DNA of 53,030 nucleotides, taken from NCBI RefSeq assembly GCF_007988965.1, contig NZ_BJVD01000013.1, forward strand, positions 1 through 53,030, read 5' to 3'. Position 1 is the stretch's first letter, and each line of letters opens with the position of its first letter. This document shows, piece by piece, positions 33,521 to 41,838 of the stretch. The notes under the pieces are model-generated. The model ran no database searches. It worked only from the letters and a program-made list of their open reading frames with translations, and was not told where the DNA came from. A program made the position numbers and the translations under genes. Source of the stretch: Rummeliibacillus stabekisii. GTDB taxonomy: Bacteria; Bacillota; Bacilli; Bacillales_A; Planococcaceae.

Positions 33521-33650
33521 GACTCTTTATGCATTTTGTCGAACGATAAAATGTCATACGTTGATGATGAGTAGTGATTGATTTTATGTACATCCTGCTC
33601 TCAGATCAATTCAATCATTTTAAAAAATTACTTTTAGGAGGGCATCTTAA

Positions 33651-34661
33651 ATGAGAAATATATTGCAAGGAAAACTAGGATTTGGTACAGCGCCATTAGG
33701 TAACATGTACCGCGATATTCCAGAGGAAGAAGCAATCGCAACAGTTGATGCGGCTTGGGAGAATGGCATTCGTTACTTTGATACAGCACCGCTTTATGGA
33801 TCTAGCTTAGCGGAAAGCCGTCTTGGTGAAGCATTATCGAAAAGAAACCGTGATGATTACATTTTAAGCACTAAAGTAGGCCGAATCATTACAGACGAAT
33901 TGGAAGATCCATCTACACGTGATTTAGGAGAAAAGGGTAGTATATTCGAATTTGGTCGTAAAAATAAAATTATCAACGATTATAGCGCGGATGCAACACT
34001 ACGCTCAATCGAAGATAGCTTGAAACGCTTAAAAACAGATCGTATTGATTTTGTATATATCCATGATGTAGCACAAGATTTTTACGGTGATACTTGGATT
34101 TCTCAATTCGAAATTGCTCGTACAGGTGCATTCCGTGCACTTACTCGTTTACGTGAAGAAGGAGTTATCAAGGGATGGGGTCTCGGCGTAAACCGTGTAG
34201 AACCAATTGAACTTATGCTCGAATTGGAAGAAGTAAAACCAGATGTATCCTTATTAGCTGGCCGTTATACATTATTAGACCATGAGCGTGCACTGCAACG
34301 GGTAATGCCTGCAGCATTAAAACATAATATGGATATTGTTGTCGGCGGACCATATAGCTCAGGTGTTCTTGCTGGAGGTACTCACTTTGAATATCAAAAA
34401 GCATCACCAGAAATTATGGCAAAAGTAGAAAAAATCAAGAGTATTGCAGATCGTCATCATATCAGCATCAAGGCAGCAGCTTTACAATTCTCATTGGCTA
34501 ATCCGGCCGTTGCAGCTGTTATTCCTGGTGCAAGCCGACCTGAGCGTATTGCAGAAGACAAAGCAGCTTTGAACACCGTAATCCCTGCAGCGTTCTGGGA
34601 AGAAATGCGCGAACAAAAATTAGTAGCATCTCATGCACCGCTACCAATTGATATTAAATAA
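33651..34661 (+). CDS. Aldo/keto reductase
   Basis: NAD(P)H-dependent oxidoreductase of the aldo-keto reductase superfamily, close to D-threo-aldose/L-fucose dehydrogenases. The catalytic tetrad is visible: Asp and Tyr in YFDTAPLYGSSLAE, Lys in STKVGR and His in FVYIHDV. The cofactor-binding end reads VIPGASRPERI. 336 residues is typical. AGGAGG is 8-9 bp before the ATG. A SRPBCC gene follows after 20 bp. It is probably under the divergent HxlR regulator; the physiological substrate is unknown. Confidence 0.93.
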   Translation: MRNILQGKLGFGTAPLGNMYRDIPEEEAIATVDAAWENGIRYFDTAPLYGSSLAESRLGEALSKRNRDDYILSTKVGRIITDELEDPSTRDLGEKGSIFEFGRKNKIINDYSADATLRSIEDSLKRLKTDRIDFVYIHDVAQDFYGDTWISQFEIARTGAFRALTRLREEGVIKGWGLGVNRVEPIELMLELEEVKPDVSLLAGRYTLLDHERALQRVMPAALKHNMDIVVGGPYSSGVLAGGTHFEYQKASPEIMAKVEKIKSIADRHHISIKAAALQFSLANPAVAAVIPGASRPERIAEDKAALNTVIPAAFWEEMREQKLVASHAPLPIDIK

Positions 34662-34681
34662 GTATAAGGAGAGTAATAAAC

Positions 34682-35098
34682 ATGGCACATACAACTACAT
34701 CAATTAAAATTTCTGCGTCGCCTGAAAAAGTGTGGGGATTAATCGGGGGCTTTGATTCGCTTCCAGATTGGTTACCCTATATTCCAAACAGTAAAGTAAG
34801 CGAAGGTGGTCGAGTTCGTACATTGGCTAACCCAGATGGGGAAACGATTATTGAACGCTTGGAAGTATTCAATGAAACGGAACGCTACTACACTTATTCC
34901 ATTATGAAAGCACCTTTCCCGGTTACTGATTATTTATCTACTATCCAAGTAATAGAAGATACTGACAGCACCTCATCACATGTAGAGTGGTCTGGTAGTT
35001 TTACACCAGTAGGCGTTAGTGATCAAGAAGCTATAGATCTATTCCACGGCATCTATCAAGATGGCTTGGAAGCATTGTTAGCTTCATATAAAGATTAA
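34682..35098 (+). CDS. SRPBCC family protein (polyketide cyclase-like)
   Basis: START/Bet v1-like lipid- or ligand-binding fold: KISASPEKVWGLIGGFDSLPDW at the start is the typical SRPBCC opening, with the closing long helix QEAIDLFHGIYQDGLEALLA. 138 residues. AAGGAGAG lies about 9 bp before the ATG, 20 bp after the aldo-keto reductase stop, so both are cotranscribed. Function unknown; it may bind the hydrophobic substrate or product of the reductase. Confidence 0.88.
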   Translation: MAHTTTSIKISASPEKVWGLIGGFDSLPDWLPYIPNSKVSEGGRVRTLANPDGETIIERLEVFNETERYYTYSIMKAPFPVTDYLSTIQVIEDTDSTSSHVEWSGSFTPVGVSDQEAIDLFHGIYQDGLEALLASYKD

Positions 35099-35127
35099 TA
35101 TGCAGGAATTGAAAGATAACTGACTTA

Positions 35128-35219
35128 AAGGCATTTCTAAAAGAGAGGGAAAAATTGTATTAAATAAAATTTAGAAATGCCTTAGCAGCCAAGTGCTTTT
35201 TTAAAAGCCTTGGCTGTTC
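35128..35219 (+). terminator. Double hairpin after the SRPBCC gene
   Basis: 14-bp stem AAGGCATTTCTAAA/TTTAGAAATGCCTT (35128-35183) followed by a second stem CAGCCAAG/CTTGGCTG (35186-35216). T tracts are weak, so the pair may act as terminator plus 3'-end stabiliser. Confidence 0.6.
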
Positions 35220-35275
35220 ATTATATTATATATAAATAAACGAGATATAAGTAAAACAGTAGGAGGAAACAGATA

Positions 35276-35359
35276 ATGGTCCAATTACAAAGCAATATAT
35301 TAATGGCCAATGGAAAATAGGATCAAGCAAAAAATACATCGATAACCTTAATCATACAC
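35276..35359 (+). pseudogene. N-terminal remnant of an aldehyde dehydrogenase
   Basis: After AGGAGG and ATG, five codons (MVQLQ) are followed by a 1-bp frameshift; the next frame reads KQYINGQWKIGSSKKYIDNL, the unmistakable start of NAD-dependent aldehyde dehydrogenases (YINGxWxxGSxxxxIDxxNP). The similarity ends near 35359, directly before a terminator at 35364. About 1.4 kb of coding sequence is missing, so an internal deletion has left start signals and terminator. Confidence 0.75.
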
Positions 35360-35363
35360 AGTT

Positions 35364-35405
35364 GAAAAGCTGTAATAATTGAGTACCGATTATTGCAGCT
35401 CTTTC
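35364..35405 (+). terminator. Terminator left from the aldehyde dehydrogenase gene
   Basis: AAGCTGTAATAAT with ATTATTGCAGCTCTTT; GCTG/CAGC and AATAAT/ATTATT pair. It sits right at the truncation point. Confidence 0.65.
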
Positions 35406-35443
35406 ACATGTAGCAATATATTAAATGAAAGTGAGTGAGATAG

Positions 35444-36400
35444 ATGGAACCATTTGCAAACCATTCTGGATATAACCGTATGTTTGCGAAAGATCAACTA
35501 ACATTAGGAATTCATATCCCAATTGAGAATTATCAGTTTCATGCGCCAACAATGGAAAAACAAGTTGAACTAGTACAAAAAGCGGAACAGTATGGATTTA
35601 CTGGCGCATGGCTTCGCGACGTTTTATTAGAGGATCCACAATTTGGCGACCCTGCTACGGGGCAAATTTACGATATGATGATTTATTTGACGTATTTGGC
35701 AAGCCAAACAAAGCAAATTGCATTTGGTACGTCAGCAACAGTTTTATCTCTTCGGCATCCAGCTCGTGTAGCAAAAGAAATTGCTACATTAGATCAACTT
35801 TTTTCAGAGAGAATTATGTTAGGAGTTTCATCTGGTGACCGACGTGCTGACTTCAAGGCGTTAGGGGTTAATCATGAAACAAGAGGTGAGCGATTTAGAG
35901 AAGCTTTCGCGTACTTAGAGGATATGCTGTATACAAACTTTCCCTCTATTCAATCCAAACTAGGAGAAGTACATGGAGCAAATTTAGTGCCAAAGCCAAC
36001 GAAACGGATTCCGACCTTTATTACAGGTTTTAGTCAGCAAACGATGGAATGGTTTGCTCAACACGGTGATGGATGGATGTATTATCCGCGGAGCCCTGTG
36101 CAACAGGCGGCAGCAATTAGTCAATGGCGTGAGCTAGTAGAGACATATCAGCCAGGAGTATTTAAGCCATTTATCCAACCGATGCATTTAGATTTATCTG
36201 AAGATCCAAATGAGCCGCCTACACCAACACGGCTAGGCTACCGTACAGGGAGGAATGCATTGATTGAATTGTTGGATCTATATCACAATATTGGTGTGAA
36301 TCACTTATTTCTTGCTCTATTTGATGGTAAGCGACCAGCCAATGATGTATTGGATGAACTAGGGGAAGAAGTACTTCCTCATTTCCCCGCATTAACGTAA
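35444..36400 (+). CDS. Luciferase-like (LLM class) oxidoreductase, TIGR03571-like
   Basis: TIM-barrel flavin-dependent oxidoreductase of the bacterial-luciferase superfamily. QKAEQYGFTGAWLRD, FGTSATVLSLRHPARVAKE and LDQLFSERIMLGVSSGDRRAD are typical superfamily segments. 318 residues matches the TIGR03571 subgroup. The start at 35444 has GTGAGTGAGA upstream, a weak ribosome site. It stands alone after the aldehyde dehydrogenase remnant; the substrate is unknown. Confidence 0.88.
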   Translation: MEPFANHSGYNRMFAKDQLTLGIHIPIENYQFHAPTMEKQVELVQKAEQYGFTGAWLRDVLLEDPQFGDPATGQIYDMMIYLTYLASQTKQIAFGTSATVLSLRHPARVAKEIATLDQLFSERIMLGVSSGDRRADFKALGVNHETRGERFREAFAYLEDMLYTNFPSIQSKLGEVHGANLVPKPTKRIPTFITGFSQQTMEWFAQHGDGWMYYPRSPVQQAAAISQWRELVETYQPGVFKPFIQPMHLDLSEDPNEPPTPTRLGYRTGRNALIELLDLYHNIGVNHLFLALFDGKRPANDVLDELGEEVLPHFPALT

Positions 36401-36518
36401 AAGAAAATATAAAAGCAATCTTCTTTATTGCTTTCTTCCATCAGCGCATTTCCAGTAGGATATGCGCCTTTTTTAAGAAGAAAACCATCCTGTAAAGCTA
36501 ATTGAATGTAAATAAACT

Positions 36519-36563
36519 AAAAGGGTTATCTCGCCAAATCAATGAATGGCAGATAACCCTTTG
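36519..36563. terminator. Terminator hairpin, copy 2 of a dispersed repeat
   Basis: AAAGGGTTATC/GATAACCCTTT with inner GCCA/TGGC; about five differences over 44 bp from the copy at 28294-28337. It separates convergent genes. Confidence 0.8.
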
Positions 36564-36583
36564 TATTTGAAGACAATCTTACG

Positions 36584-36916
36584 CTAATCCTCAAGTAACT
36601 TAGAATCTGGTTTAATCCAAGCTTGGGACCAATTTTCGATTTCTTTTAAAATAGATTCCATAGATTGTCCTTTTTCTGTTAGTGAGTATTCGATGATAAC
36701 GGGAGTTTCTGGAATAACTTCGCGCTTGATAATATCTTGTGACTCTAAATCCTTCAATCGATCTGATAATACCTTTCCGCTTATGCCAATCGAAGTTTGA
36801 ATTTCATTGAATCGTTGGGGACCCATCAGTAATTGATAAATAATTAACGCGGTCCACCTCTGGCTTAACAATGAAATAGCTTTTTCAAATTTAGGGCAAA
36901 TTGTAGGTAGTTTCAT
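36584..36916 (-). CDS. catR: HxlR family regulator CatR-like
   Basis: HxlR/DUF24 winged-helix regulator (110 residues). The N-terminal Cys7 in PTICPKFEKAISLLSQRWTA is where YodB/CatR proteins carry their quinone-reactive cysteine. The recognition region is RFNEIQTSIGISGKVLSDRL and the wing is VIIEYSLTEKGQ. It is divergent from the catE-like gene, the arrangement expected for CatR control of catechol dioxygenase. The symbol is given by similarity in sequence and context; an ungrouped HxlR is the alternative. Confidence 0.82.
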   Translation of the reverse strand: MKLPTICPKFEKAISLLSQRWTALIIYQLLMGPQRFNEIQTSIGISGKVLSDRLKDLESQDIIKREVIPETPVIIEYSLTEKGQSMESILKEIENWSQAWIKPDSKLLED

Positions 36917-37017
36917 TTTTTCAGTGCACCTCTCTTATAGTTGATTTTACCACAAAATGAAATTCAGTTATAATATTAAACTTAATAACTTGACAAAACT
37001 TAATAATATAAATAAAC

Positions 37018-37034
37018 TTACTTACATAAAGTAA
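37018..37034. promoter_or_regulatory. Candidate CatR operator
   Basis: Inverted repeat TTACTT-N5-AAGTAA about 48 bp before catE. The same spacer holds three AACTTA-type direct repeats and a TTGACA (36990-36995) without a well-placed -10. Confidence 0.5.
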
Positions 37035-37081
37035 CTTACTTAAAAAAATCAATTGTGCTTAATATAAGGAGGACTACAATA

Positions 37082-37933
37082 ATGATATTTCATACTAAGC
37101 CCACTACATTTGTGGGGCATGTCAAAATAAAAGTGCAAAACTTGAATCGTTCTTTACAGTTTTATAAGGATATACTTGGTTTTAATATTTTAGAGCAAAC
37201 AGCTTCTACAGCAAAACTAATTACAGATGGAAAAACGAGCTTTCTATCGCTTGAACAACCTGAAAACGTAATTCCTAAACAAGAAAAAACAACCGGCTTA
37301 TATCATTTTGCCATCTTATTGCCGGAACAGAAGGACTTGGCTAATATTGTTGTTCATTTAGTGCAAAACGGTATTCGTTTTGGTTCTTCAGATCATCTCG
37401 TTAGCGAAGCACTTTACTTGAATGACCCAGATGGAAACCAGATTGAAATCTATCGCGACCGAGTTCCCTCTGAATGGAAATGGAACGACAATGAAGTAGA
37501 CATGGCGGTTGATCCGTTAGACTTCGACACTTTGTTAAAGCATGCCACTCCGGATCAGCCTTGGAATCGTATGCCGAAAGATAGTGTAATGGGGCACGTT
37601 CATTTACATGTGTCAGAGCTTATTAAAACGGAAGAGTTTTATGTGAAAGGCTTGGGAATGGAAGTCGTGAATCGTTTTGGAGATCAAGCATTGTTCCTTT
37701 CTTACGGAAAATACCATCATCATTTAGGTGTCAACACATGGAATGGTGTAGGAATTCCAGCACCAGCCGAGAACAGCGTTGGTCTCGAATCATTTACGCT
37801 TCTATTCGATAACGATGAGGTACGTAAACAAGCAGTAATGAACTTGGAGAAAATTGGTGCAAAGATTCTTGAAGAAGAAAACCAGTATGTGACTGTTGAC
37901 CCTTCTGGCAATCGTATTGTATTAGCAGTATAA
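37082..37933 (+). CDS. catE: Catechol 2,3-dioxygenase CatE-like (two VOC domains)
   Basis: Extradiol ring-cleavage dioxygenase that opens catechols. Two VOC domains: residues 10-130 (VGHVKIKVQNLNRSLQFYKD) and 165-283 (MGHVHLHVSELIKTEEFYVK). The metal ligands fit His in the second-domain MGHVH, His in KYHHHLGVN and a C-terminal Glu. 283 residues agrees with B. subtilis CatE. AAGGAGGA is 8 bp before the ATG at 37082. It is probably repressed by the divergent CatR-like protein and induced by catechols; no catD (DoxX-like) partner is next to it. Confidence 0.88.
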   Translation: MIFHTKPTTFVGHVKIKVQNLNRSLQFYKDILGFNILEQTASTAKLITDGKTSFLSLEQPENVIPKQEKTTGLYHFAILLPEQKDLANIVVHLVQNGIRFGSSDHLVSEALYLNDPDGNQIEIYRDRVPSEWKWNDNEVDMAVDPLDFDTLLKHATPDQPWNRMPKDSVMGHVHLHVSELIKTEEFYVKGLGMEVVNRFGDQALFLSYGKYHHHLGVNTWNGVGIPAPAENSVGLESFTLLFDNDEVRKQAVMNLEKIGAKILEEENQYVTVDPSGNRIVLAV

Positions 37934-37957
37934 AAGTAAATTTCAACTAGATTATGG

Positions 37958-38013
37958 AAAAGCTCTTTATGAATGGTTATAGCCTCGGCTATCCGTTATA
38001 AAGGGCTTTTTTG
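37958..38013 (+). terminator. catE terminator
   Basis: AAAGCTCTTTAT/ATAAAGGGCTTT with inner ATAGCC/GGCTAT and a TTTTTT tract. Confidence 0.85.
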
Positions 38014-38060
38014 GGTATCTTATAAGAAGGTGAGAACACATTTTAAAGGGAAATAAAAAA

Positions 38061-38116
38061 ATATCTTTAATTAGAGATATTTTTCTTGTAATTCCTTCAC
38101 TTGAGGTGTAAAGTGA
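38061..38116 (+). promoter_or_regulatory. Operator region of the marR-type gene
   Basis: Two inverted repeats: ATATCT-N8-AGATAT (38061-38080), similar to the MhqR box as I recall it (TATCTC...GAGATA), and TCACTT-N8-AAGTGA (38097-38116). The second overlaps a promoter, TTGTAA-N17-TAAAGT (38086-38114). A version of the second repeat recurs at 38613-38632. Confidence 0.55.
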
Positions 38117-38141
38117 TAGTAACAAAAGGAAGTGAGTCGTA

Positions 38142-38579
38142 TTGAAGAAGAATACTTTAGGTTCATTAATCTGGCTTCGCATTGCTCGTTTCACGCATCA
38201 AAGCAATTTATTATCAAATGACTTTTTAAAACAATTTGATATTACGGTTGCGCAGTTTGATGTATTAAATCAGGTTTCGATTTATCAACCTATCACACAA
38301 AGTCAGCTCGCTGAAAAAGCAACCTTGTCAGAGGGCGGTATTTCACGTATGCTCACACGGCTAGAAAAAGAGGGATATATCCAACGAAAGCAAGACTGGA
38401 AAACAAAATGGATTGTCCTTACTCCACAAGGGGAGCGCAAAATAGAGGAAGTTTTTGATCATCAGCTTGCTTTTCAAACAGCTATTCTTGACGAGTGTTT
38501 GACAGAGGAAGAACAGAAAACACTATATATGTTGATGAATAAGCTACAAAAACATACTGAAAACAAATTAGAGAATTAG
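38142..38579 (+). CDS. MarR family regulator (MhqR-like role)
   Basis: MarR-type winged helix, 145 residues: the HTH is [20 protein letters not shown] and the wing is [16 protein letters not shown]. One possible thiol sensor, Cys119 in [11 protein letters not shown], lies in the C-terminal dimer helix. The start is a TTG at 38142 with AAAGGAAG about 10 bp upstream. Two ring-cleaving dioxygenase genes follow, the first behind a copy of this gene's own operator, so it is probably a quinone-responsive autorepressor like MhqR. Confidence 0.85.
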   Translation: MKKNTLGSLIWLRIARFTHQSNLLSNDFLKQFDITVAQFDVLNQVSIYQPITQSQLAEKATLSEGGISRMLTRLEKEGYIQRKQDWKTKWIVLTPQGERKIEEVFDHQLAFQTAILDECLTEEEQKTLYMLMNKLQKHTENKLEN

Positions 38580-38612
38580 ATGCGCATGAATCTGCGCTAT
38601 CATTTTTGATTA

Positions 38613-38632
38613 TCACTTAACGTGTAAAGTAA
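38613..38632 (+). promoter_or_regulatory. Second copy of the MarR operator
   Basis: TCACTT-N8-AAGTAA, with GTGTAAAGT identical to the copy at 38097-38116; 16 bp before the first dioxygenase gene. Confidence 0.55.
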
Positions 38633-38647
38633 AAGGGGGATTTATTT

Positions 38648-39595
38648 ATGTATAAAATAGCAGGTCACCACCATATTTCAATGATTACCAAAAGTGCAAA
38701 CAAGAATAATCATTTTTATCGGCATGTTCTTGGGTTGCGCCGTGTGAAGCTAACGGTGAATCAAGATGATGCATCAATGTATCACCTGTTTTTCGGGGAT
38801 AAAACAGGTAGCCCGGGCACTGAATTATCATTCTTTGAAATTCCACCCGCAGGAAAAACGCATCGCGGTACAAATGCCATCACAAGAATTGGATTGCTGG
38901 TTCCATCAGAAGACAGCCTGCATTACTGGCAATCACGCTTAGATGAAAATGACGTGGCTCATAGTGGGGTGGTCACTTATGCTGGCCGTCCTGCCTTGAA
39001 ATTTGAAGATCCGGAAGGCCTTCGCTTAGTGTTGCTTGCTGCAAACGGTGAAAAAGTAGCGCACTGGGAAACATGGTTGAAATCTGAGGTGCCAGCTGAA
39101 CATCAAATACAAGGGATGGGTCCTGTAGAAATTACAGTGAGAAGACTCGAAAAGCTAGCAAATACTCTTACGGATCTTTTTGGTTATACTACAGTACATT
39201 ATTCAGAGGATGAAGCGATATTTCAATCCATCAAGGGAGAGCCTTTTGGTGAAATAATCGTGAAGTACCTAGATGGTCCTACTGAAAGACCGGGACGTGG
39301 CAGTATACATCATTTAGCTATCCGAGCAAAAGATGAAGAAGAGCTTGCTTTTTGGGAGGAGAAAGTACGGGCACGCGGCTTCCACACCTCTGGCATCATT
39401 GACCGCTTTTACTTTAAAAGCTTGTACTTCAGAGAATCAAATGGAATTTTATTTGAAATAGCAACAGATGGACCGGGCTTTGCAATAGATGGAGATGTGG
39501 AACACTTAGGCGAAAAACTTGATTTGCCACCGTTTTTAGAGGAACGCAGAGCAGAGATTGAAGCACATTTATCTCCGATTGAAGAAAATGAATAG
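38648..39595 (+). CDS. Ring-cleaving dioxygenase (MhqA/MhqO family), first copy
   Basis: Two-domain VOC dioxygenase for hydroquinone or catechol-type compounds. It opens KIAGHHHISMITKSANKNNH and has LGLRRVKLTVNQDDASMYHL and LSFFEIP; the second domain carries SIHHLAIRAKD and the glutamate ligand in GILFEIATDGPGF. 315 residues is typical. AAAAGGGGG lies 7 bp before the ATG. It is linked to the MarR gene by a shared operator and to its paralogue downstream. Confidence 0.9.
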   Translation: MYKIAGHHHISMITKSANKNNHFYRHVLGLRRVKLTVNQDDASMYHLFFGDKTGSPGTELSFFEIPPAGKTHRGTNAITRIGLLVPSEDSLHYWQSRLDENDVAHSGVVTYAGRPALKFEDPEGLRLVLLAANGEKVAHWETWLKSEVPAEHQIQGMGPVEITVRRLEKLANTLTDLFGYTTVHYSEDEAIFQSIKGEPFGEIIVKYLDGPTERPGRGSIHHLAIRAKDEEELAFWEEKVRARGFHTSGIIDRFYFKSLYFRESNGILFEIATDGPGFAIDGDVEHLGEKLDLPPFLEERRAEIEAHLSPIEENE

Positions 39596-39650
39596 AAGAA
39601 CGTATAGATGCAATATATAAATTAAAACTATATTCTAGGAGGAATACAAA

Positions 39651-40628
39651 ATGAACCATCTTAAAGGAATACACCATGTAACAGCGATTACGAGCAGTGC
39701 AGAAAAGAACTATGAATTTTTCACTTATGTATTAGGTATGCGATTAGTGAAAAAAACAGTCAATCAAGATGATATCCAAACATATCATTTATTCTTTGCC
39801 GATGATAAAGGTAGTGCGGGAACAGACATGACTTTCTTTGACTTCCCTGGTATTCCGAAGGGTATTCATGGAACAAACGAGATATCAAAAACATCTTTCC
39901 GTGTGCCAAGTAATGCAGCATTAGCCTATTGGGAAAAACGCTTTGATCGATTAGAAGTTAAGCATACTGGTATCGTAAAACAATTTGGTAAGAGTACGCT
40001 CTCTTTTGTTGATTTTGACGATCAACAATATCAATTGATTTCAGATGAAATCAATACAGGAGTGGAATCAGGCACACCTTGGCAAAAAGGACCTATCCCG
40101 CTTGAGTATGCGATTACTGGCTTAGGACCTGTCTTTGTTCGTATTGCAAACTTCGATTACTTTAAAGAAATGATGGAGAAAGTTCTCTTATTTAAAGAGA
40201 TTGCGAAAGAAGGGTCATTCCACTTATTTGAAGTAGGTGAAGGGGGCAATGGTGCATCTGTTGTTGTTGAGCACAATTCTATTTTGCCAGATGCCCGACA
40301 AGGATTCGGGACAGTACACCATGCGGCTTTCCGAGTAGAAGATCGAGCTGTACTAGATGAATGGACAAAACGAATGGATAGCTTTGGCTTCCATACTTCT
40401 GGTTATGTGAATCGTCACTTCTTTGAATCACTTTACGCAAGAGTGGCACCGCAAATTCTATTCGAGTTTGCCACAGATGGTCCAGGATTCATGGGTGATG
40501 AACCATACGAAACACTCGGAGAAAAACTATCATTGCCACCATTTTTAGAGCCTAAACGTGAAAAAATAGAAAAACTGGTTCGCCCAATTGATACAGTAAG
40601 AAGCACCAAAGAATTCATCAAAGAATAA
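39651..40628 (+). CDS. Ring-cleaving dioxygenase (MhqA/MhqO family), second copy
   Basis: Paralogue of the upstream dioxygenase: LKGIHHVTAITSSAEKNYEF, VKKTVNQDDIQTYHLFFADD, TVHHAAFRVEDRAV and ILFEFATDGPGFMGDE carry the same metal-ligand pattern. 325 residues. AGGAGG is 8 bp before the ATG, 55 bp after its neighbour, so it is in the same transcript. Two diverged copies suggest a split in substrate preference, not redundancy. A terminator follows at 40673. Confidence 0.9.
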   Translation: MNHLKGIHHVTAITSSAEKNYEFFTYVLGMRLVKKTVNQDDIQTYHLFFADDKGSAGTDMTFFDFPGIPKGIHGTNEISKTSFRVPSNAALAYWEKRFDRLEVKHTGIVKQFGKSTLSFVDFDDQQYQLISDEINTGVESGTPWQKGPIPLEYAITGLGPVFVRIANFDYFKEMMEKVLLFKEIAKEGSFHLFEVGEGGNGASVVVEHNSILPDARQGFGTVHHAAFRVEDRAVLDEWTKRMDSFGFHTSGYVNRHFFESLYARVAPQILFEFATDGPGFMGDEPYETLGEKLSLPPFLEPKREKIEKLVRPIDTVRSTKEFIKE

Positions 40629-40672
40629 ACATACTTCAAACCGAATGAGAACATTATTATTATAAAAATAAA

Positions 40673-40731
40673 TGCCCTTTACAAATGGATGCGGTTAGAT
40701 CGTTTTCCATTGTGTAGAGGGCTATTTTTTA
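40673..40731 (+). terminator. Terminator of the dioxygenase operon
   Basis: GCCCTTTACA...TGTAGAGGGC with inner ATGGA/TCCAT, then ATTTTTT. Confidence 0.85.
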
Positions 40732-40750
40732 TGCATGCTGCTCAGATTTA

Positions 40751-41515
40751 TTAGATTACTTGTTGTTTCTGACTAGCCTTCCTTTTAGTATAAAGGGAAG
40801 CTCTCATTAAAAGTTTAATTATAAGGTATCCAGCAATACCTCCAATTGTATTTAAAATAATATCATCAATATCAAACTGGCCAAGTTGCAGGAAGAATTG
40901 TAATAGCTCAATGATACATGTAAGCAGAAGACTGACGATGAAAACTTTGGATAAGGAATTATATTTGTTGAACAAGATAGGCAAAAAGAAGCCTAAGGGA
41001 ATAAAAATTAAAATGTTTCCTAATGTATTGTGAATAATGATATCTACATTAAATCTATTTGTGCCTGTTATATATTCATAGACATTATGAAATGGAATGA
41101 TATTAGAGTTCAGTTTCCATACTTTAAGATCAAAGAAACTATGTGTGTTTTCAGGATACCAAAAGTATGTATTAAAATATTTATAATTGAAGATTCGATC
41201 TAGCATCCGCATCAATAATAAGTTCCAAAGTAAGACAAATGAGTACAAACCAAATAGAATCCATTTGCTGATTTTAATTAATCGGTAGTAAGGGAACAAA
41301 GAATGCTGTAGCCCCTCTTGAATATGGTTCCCATCTCCAAAACTATATAGCGCTTTTTGTATTGCTACATCCTCAGAATAACCCTCTTCTAAATATTCCG
41401 TTTTTAATAAAGTCAGATGATCTTTGATTTCTTCCTTGATGTCATTTTTTTCTTCTTTGCTGCACTTTAGTCCGCTGACAATTTGGTTGATATAATTGTC
41501 GAATCTTTTATCCAT
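40751..41515 (-). CDS. Permease-prefix and VanZ domain membrane protein
   Basis: Residues 1-75 are a soluble permease-prefix (DUF1700-like) segment (ISGLKCSKEEKNDIKEEI-type region, GYSEDVAIQKALYSFGDG), followed by one helix and a VanZ-like domain of four or five helices (NTLGNILIFIPLGFFLPILF, FDIDDIILNTIGGIAGYLII). 254 residues. GGAGGG before the ATG at 41515 sets the start, which lies 49 bp inside the padR gene. VanZ proteins of this type are linked to glycopeptide or lipid-II-related resistance, but no substrate is assigned here. Confidence 0.85.
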   Translation of the reverse strand: MDKRFDNYINQIVSGLKCSKEEKNDIKEEIKDHLTLLKTEYLEEGYSEDVAIQKALYSFGDGNHIQEGLQHSLFPYYRLIKISKWILFGLYSFVLLWNLLLMRMLDRIFNYKYFNTYFWYPENTHSFFDLKVWKLNSNIIPFHNVYEYITGTNRFNVDIIIHNTLGNILIFIPLGFFLPILFNKYNSLSKVFIVSLLLTCIIELLQFFLQLGQFDIDDIILNTIGGIAGYLIIKLLMRASLYTKRKASQKQQVI

Positions 41516-41838
41516 GTCATTCCCTCCGCACATACATTTATCAAATTGTTTACTTTTTCCCATTCCTGTAATTTCCGTTTTACAACTTTTGAGCCGTCAT
41601 CAGTGATGCGATAATATTTTCTTCTGGCGCTAGACTCAGATAGAACCCAGTATGATTCAATCCATTCCTTTTTCTCTAATCTTTTGAGAGCAGGGTATAA
41701 CGTTCCTTCGCTCATGCTGTAAAGTTCATTGCTGTTTTCCTTTAAAGTTTTTACTATTTCATAGCCATACATATCTTTGGTATGTATAAGTGAGAGGAGT
41801 AGTATATCAATACTACCTTTCATTATTTCTTTATCCAT
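41467..41838 (-). CDS. PadR family regulator
   Basis: PadR winged helix (123 residues): IMKGSIDILLLSLIHTKDMY, SEGTLYPALKRLEKKEWIES and ARRKYYRITDDG are diagnostic. The C-terminus is short. GAAGGTGA lies before the ATG at 41838. It overlaps the VanZ-type gene by 49 bp; PadR and a prefix-domain membrane protein commonly form one operon, with PadR as autorepressor. Confidence 0.9.
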   Translation of the reverse strand: MDKEIMKGSIDILLLSLIHTKDMYGYEIVKTLKENSNELYSMSEGTLYPALKRLEKKEWIESYWVLSESSARRKYYRITDDGSKVVKRKLQEWEKVNNLINVCAEGMTWIKDSTIISTKLSAD

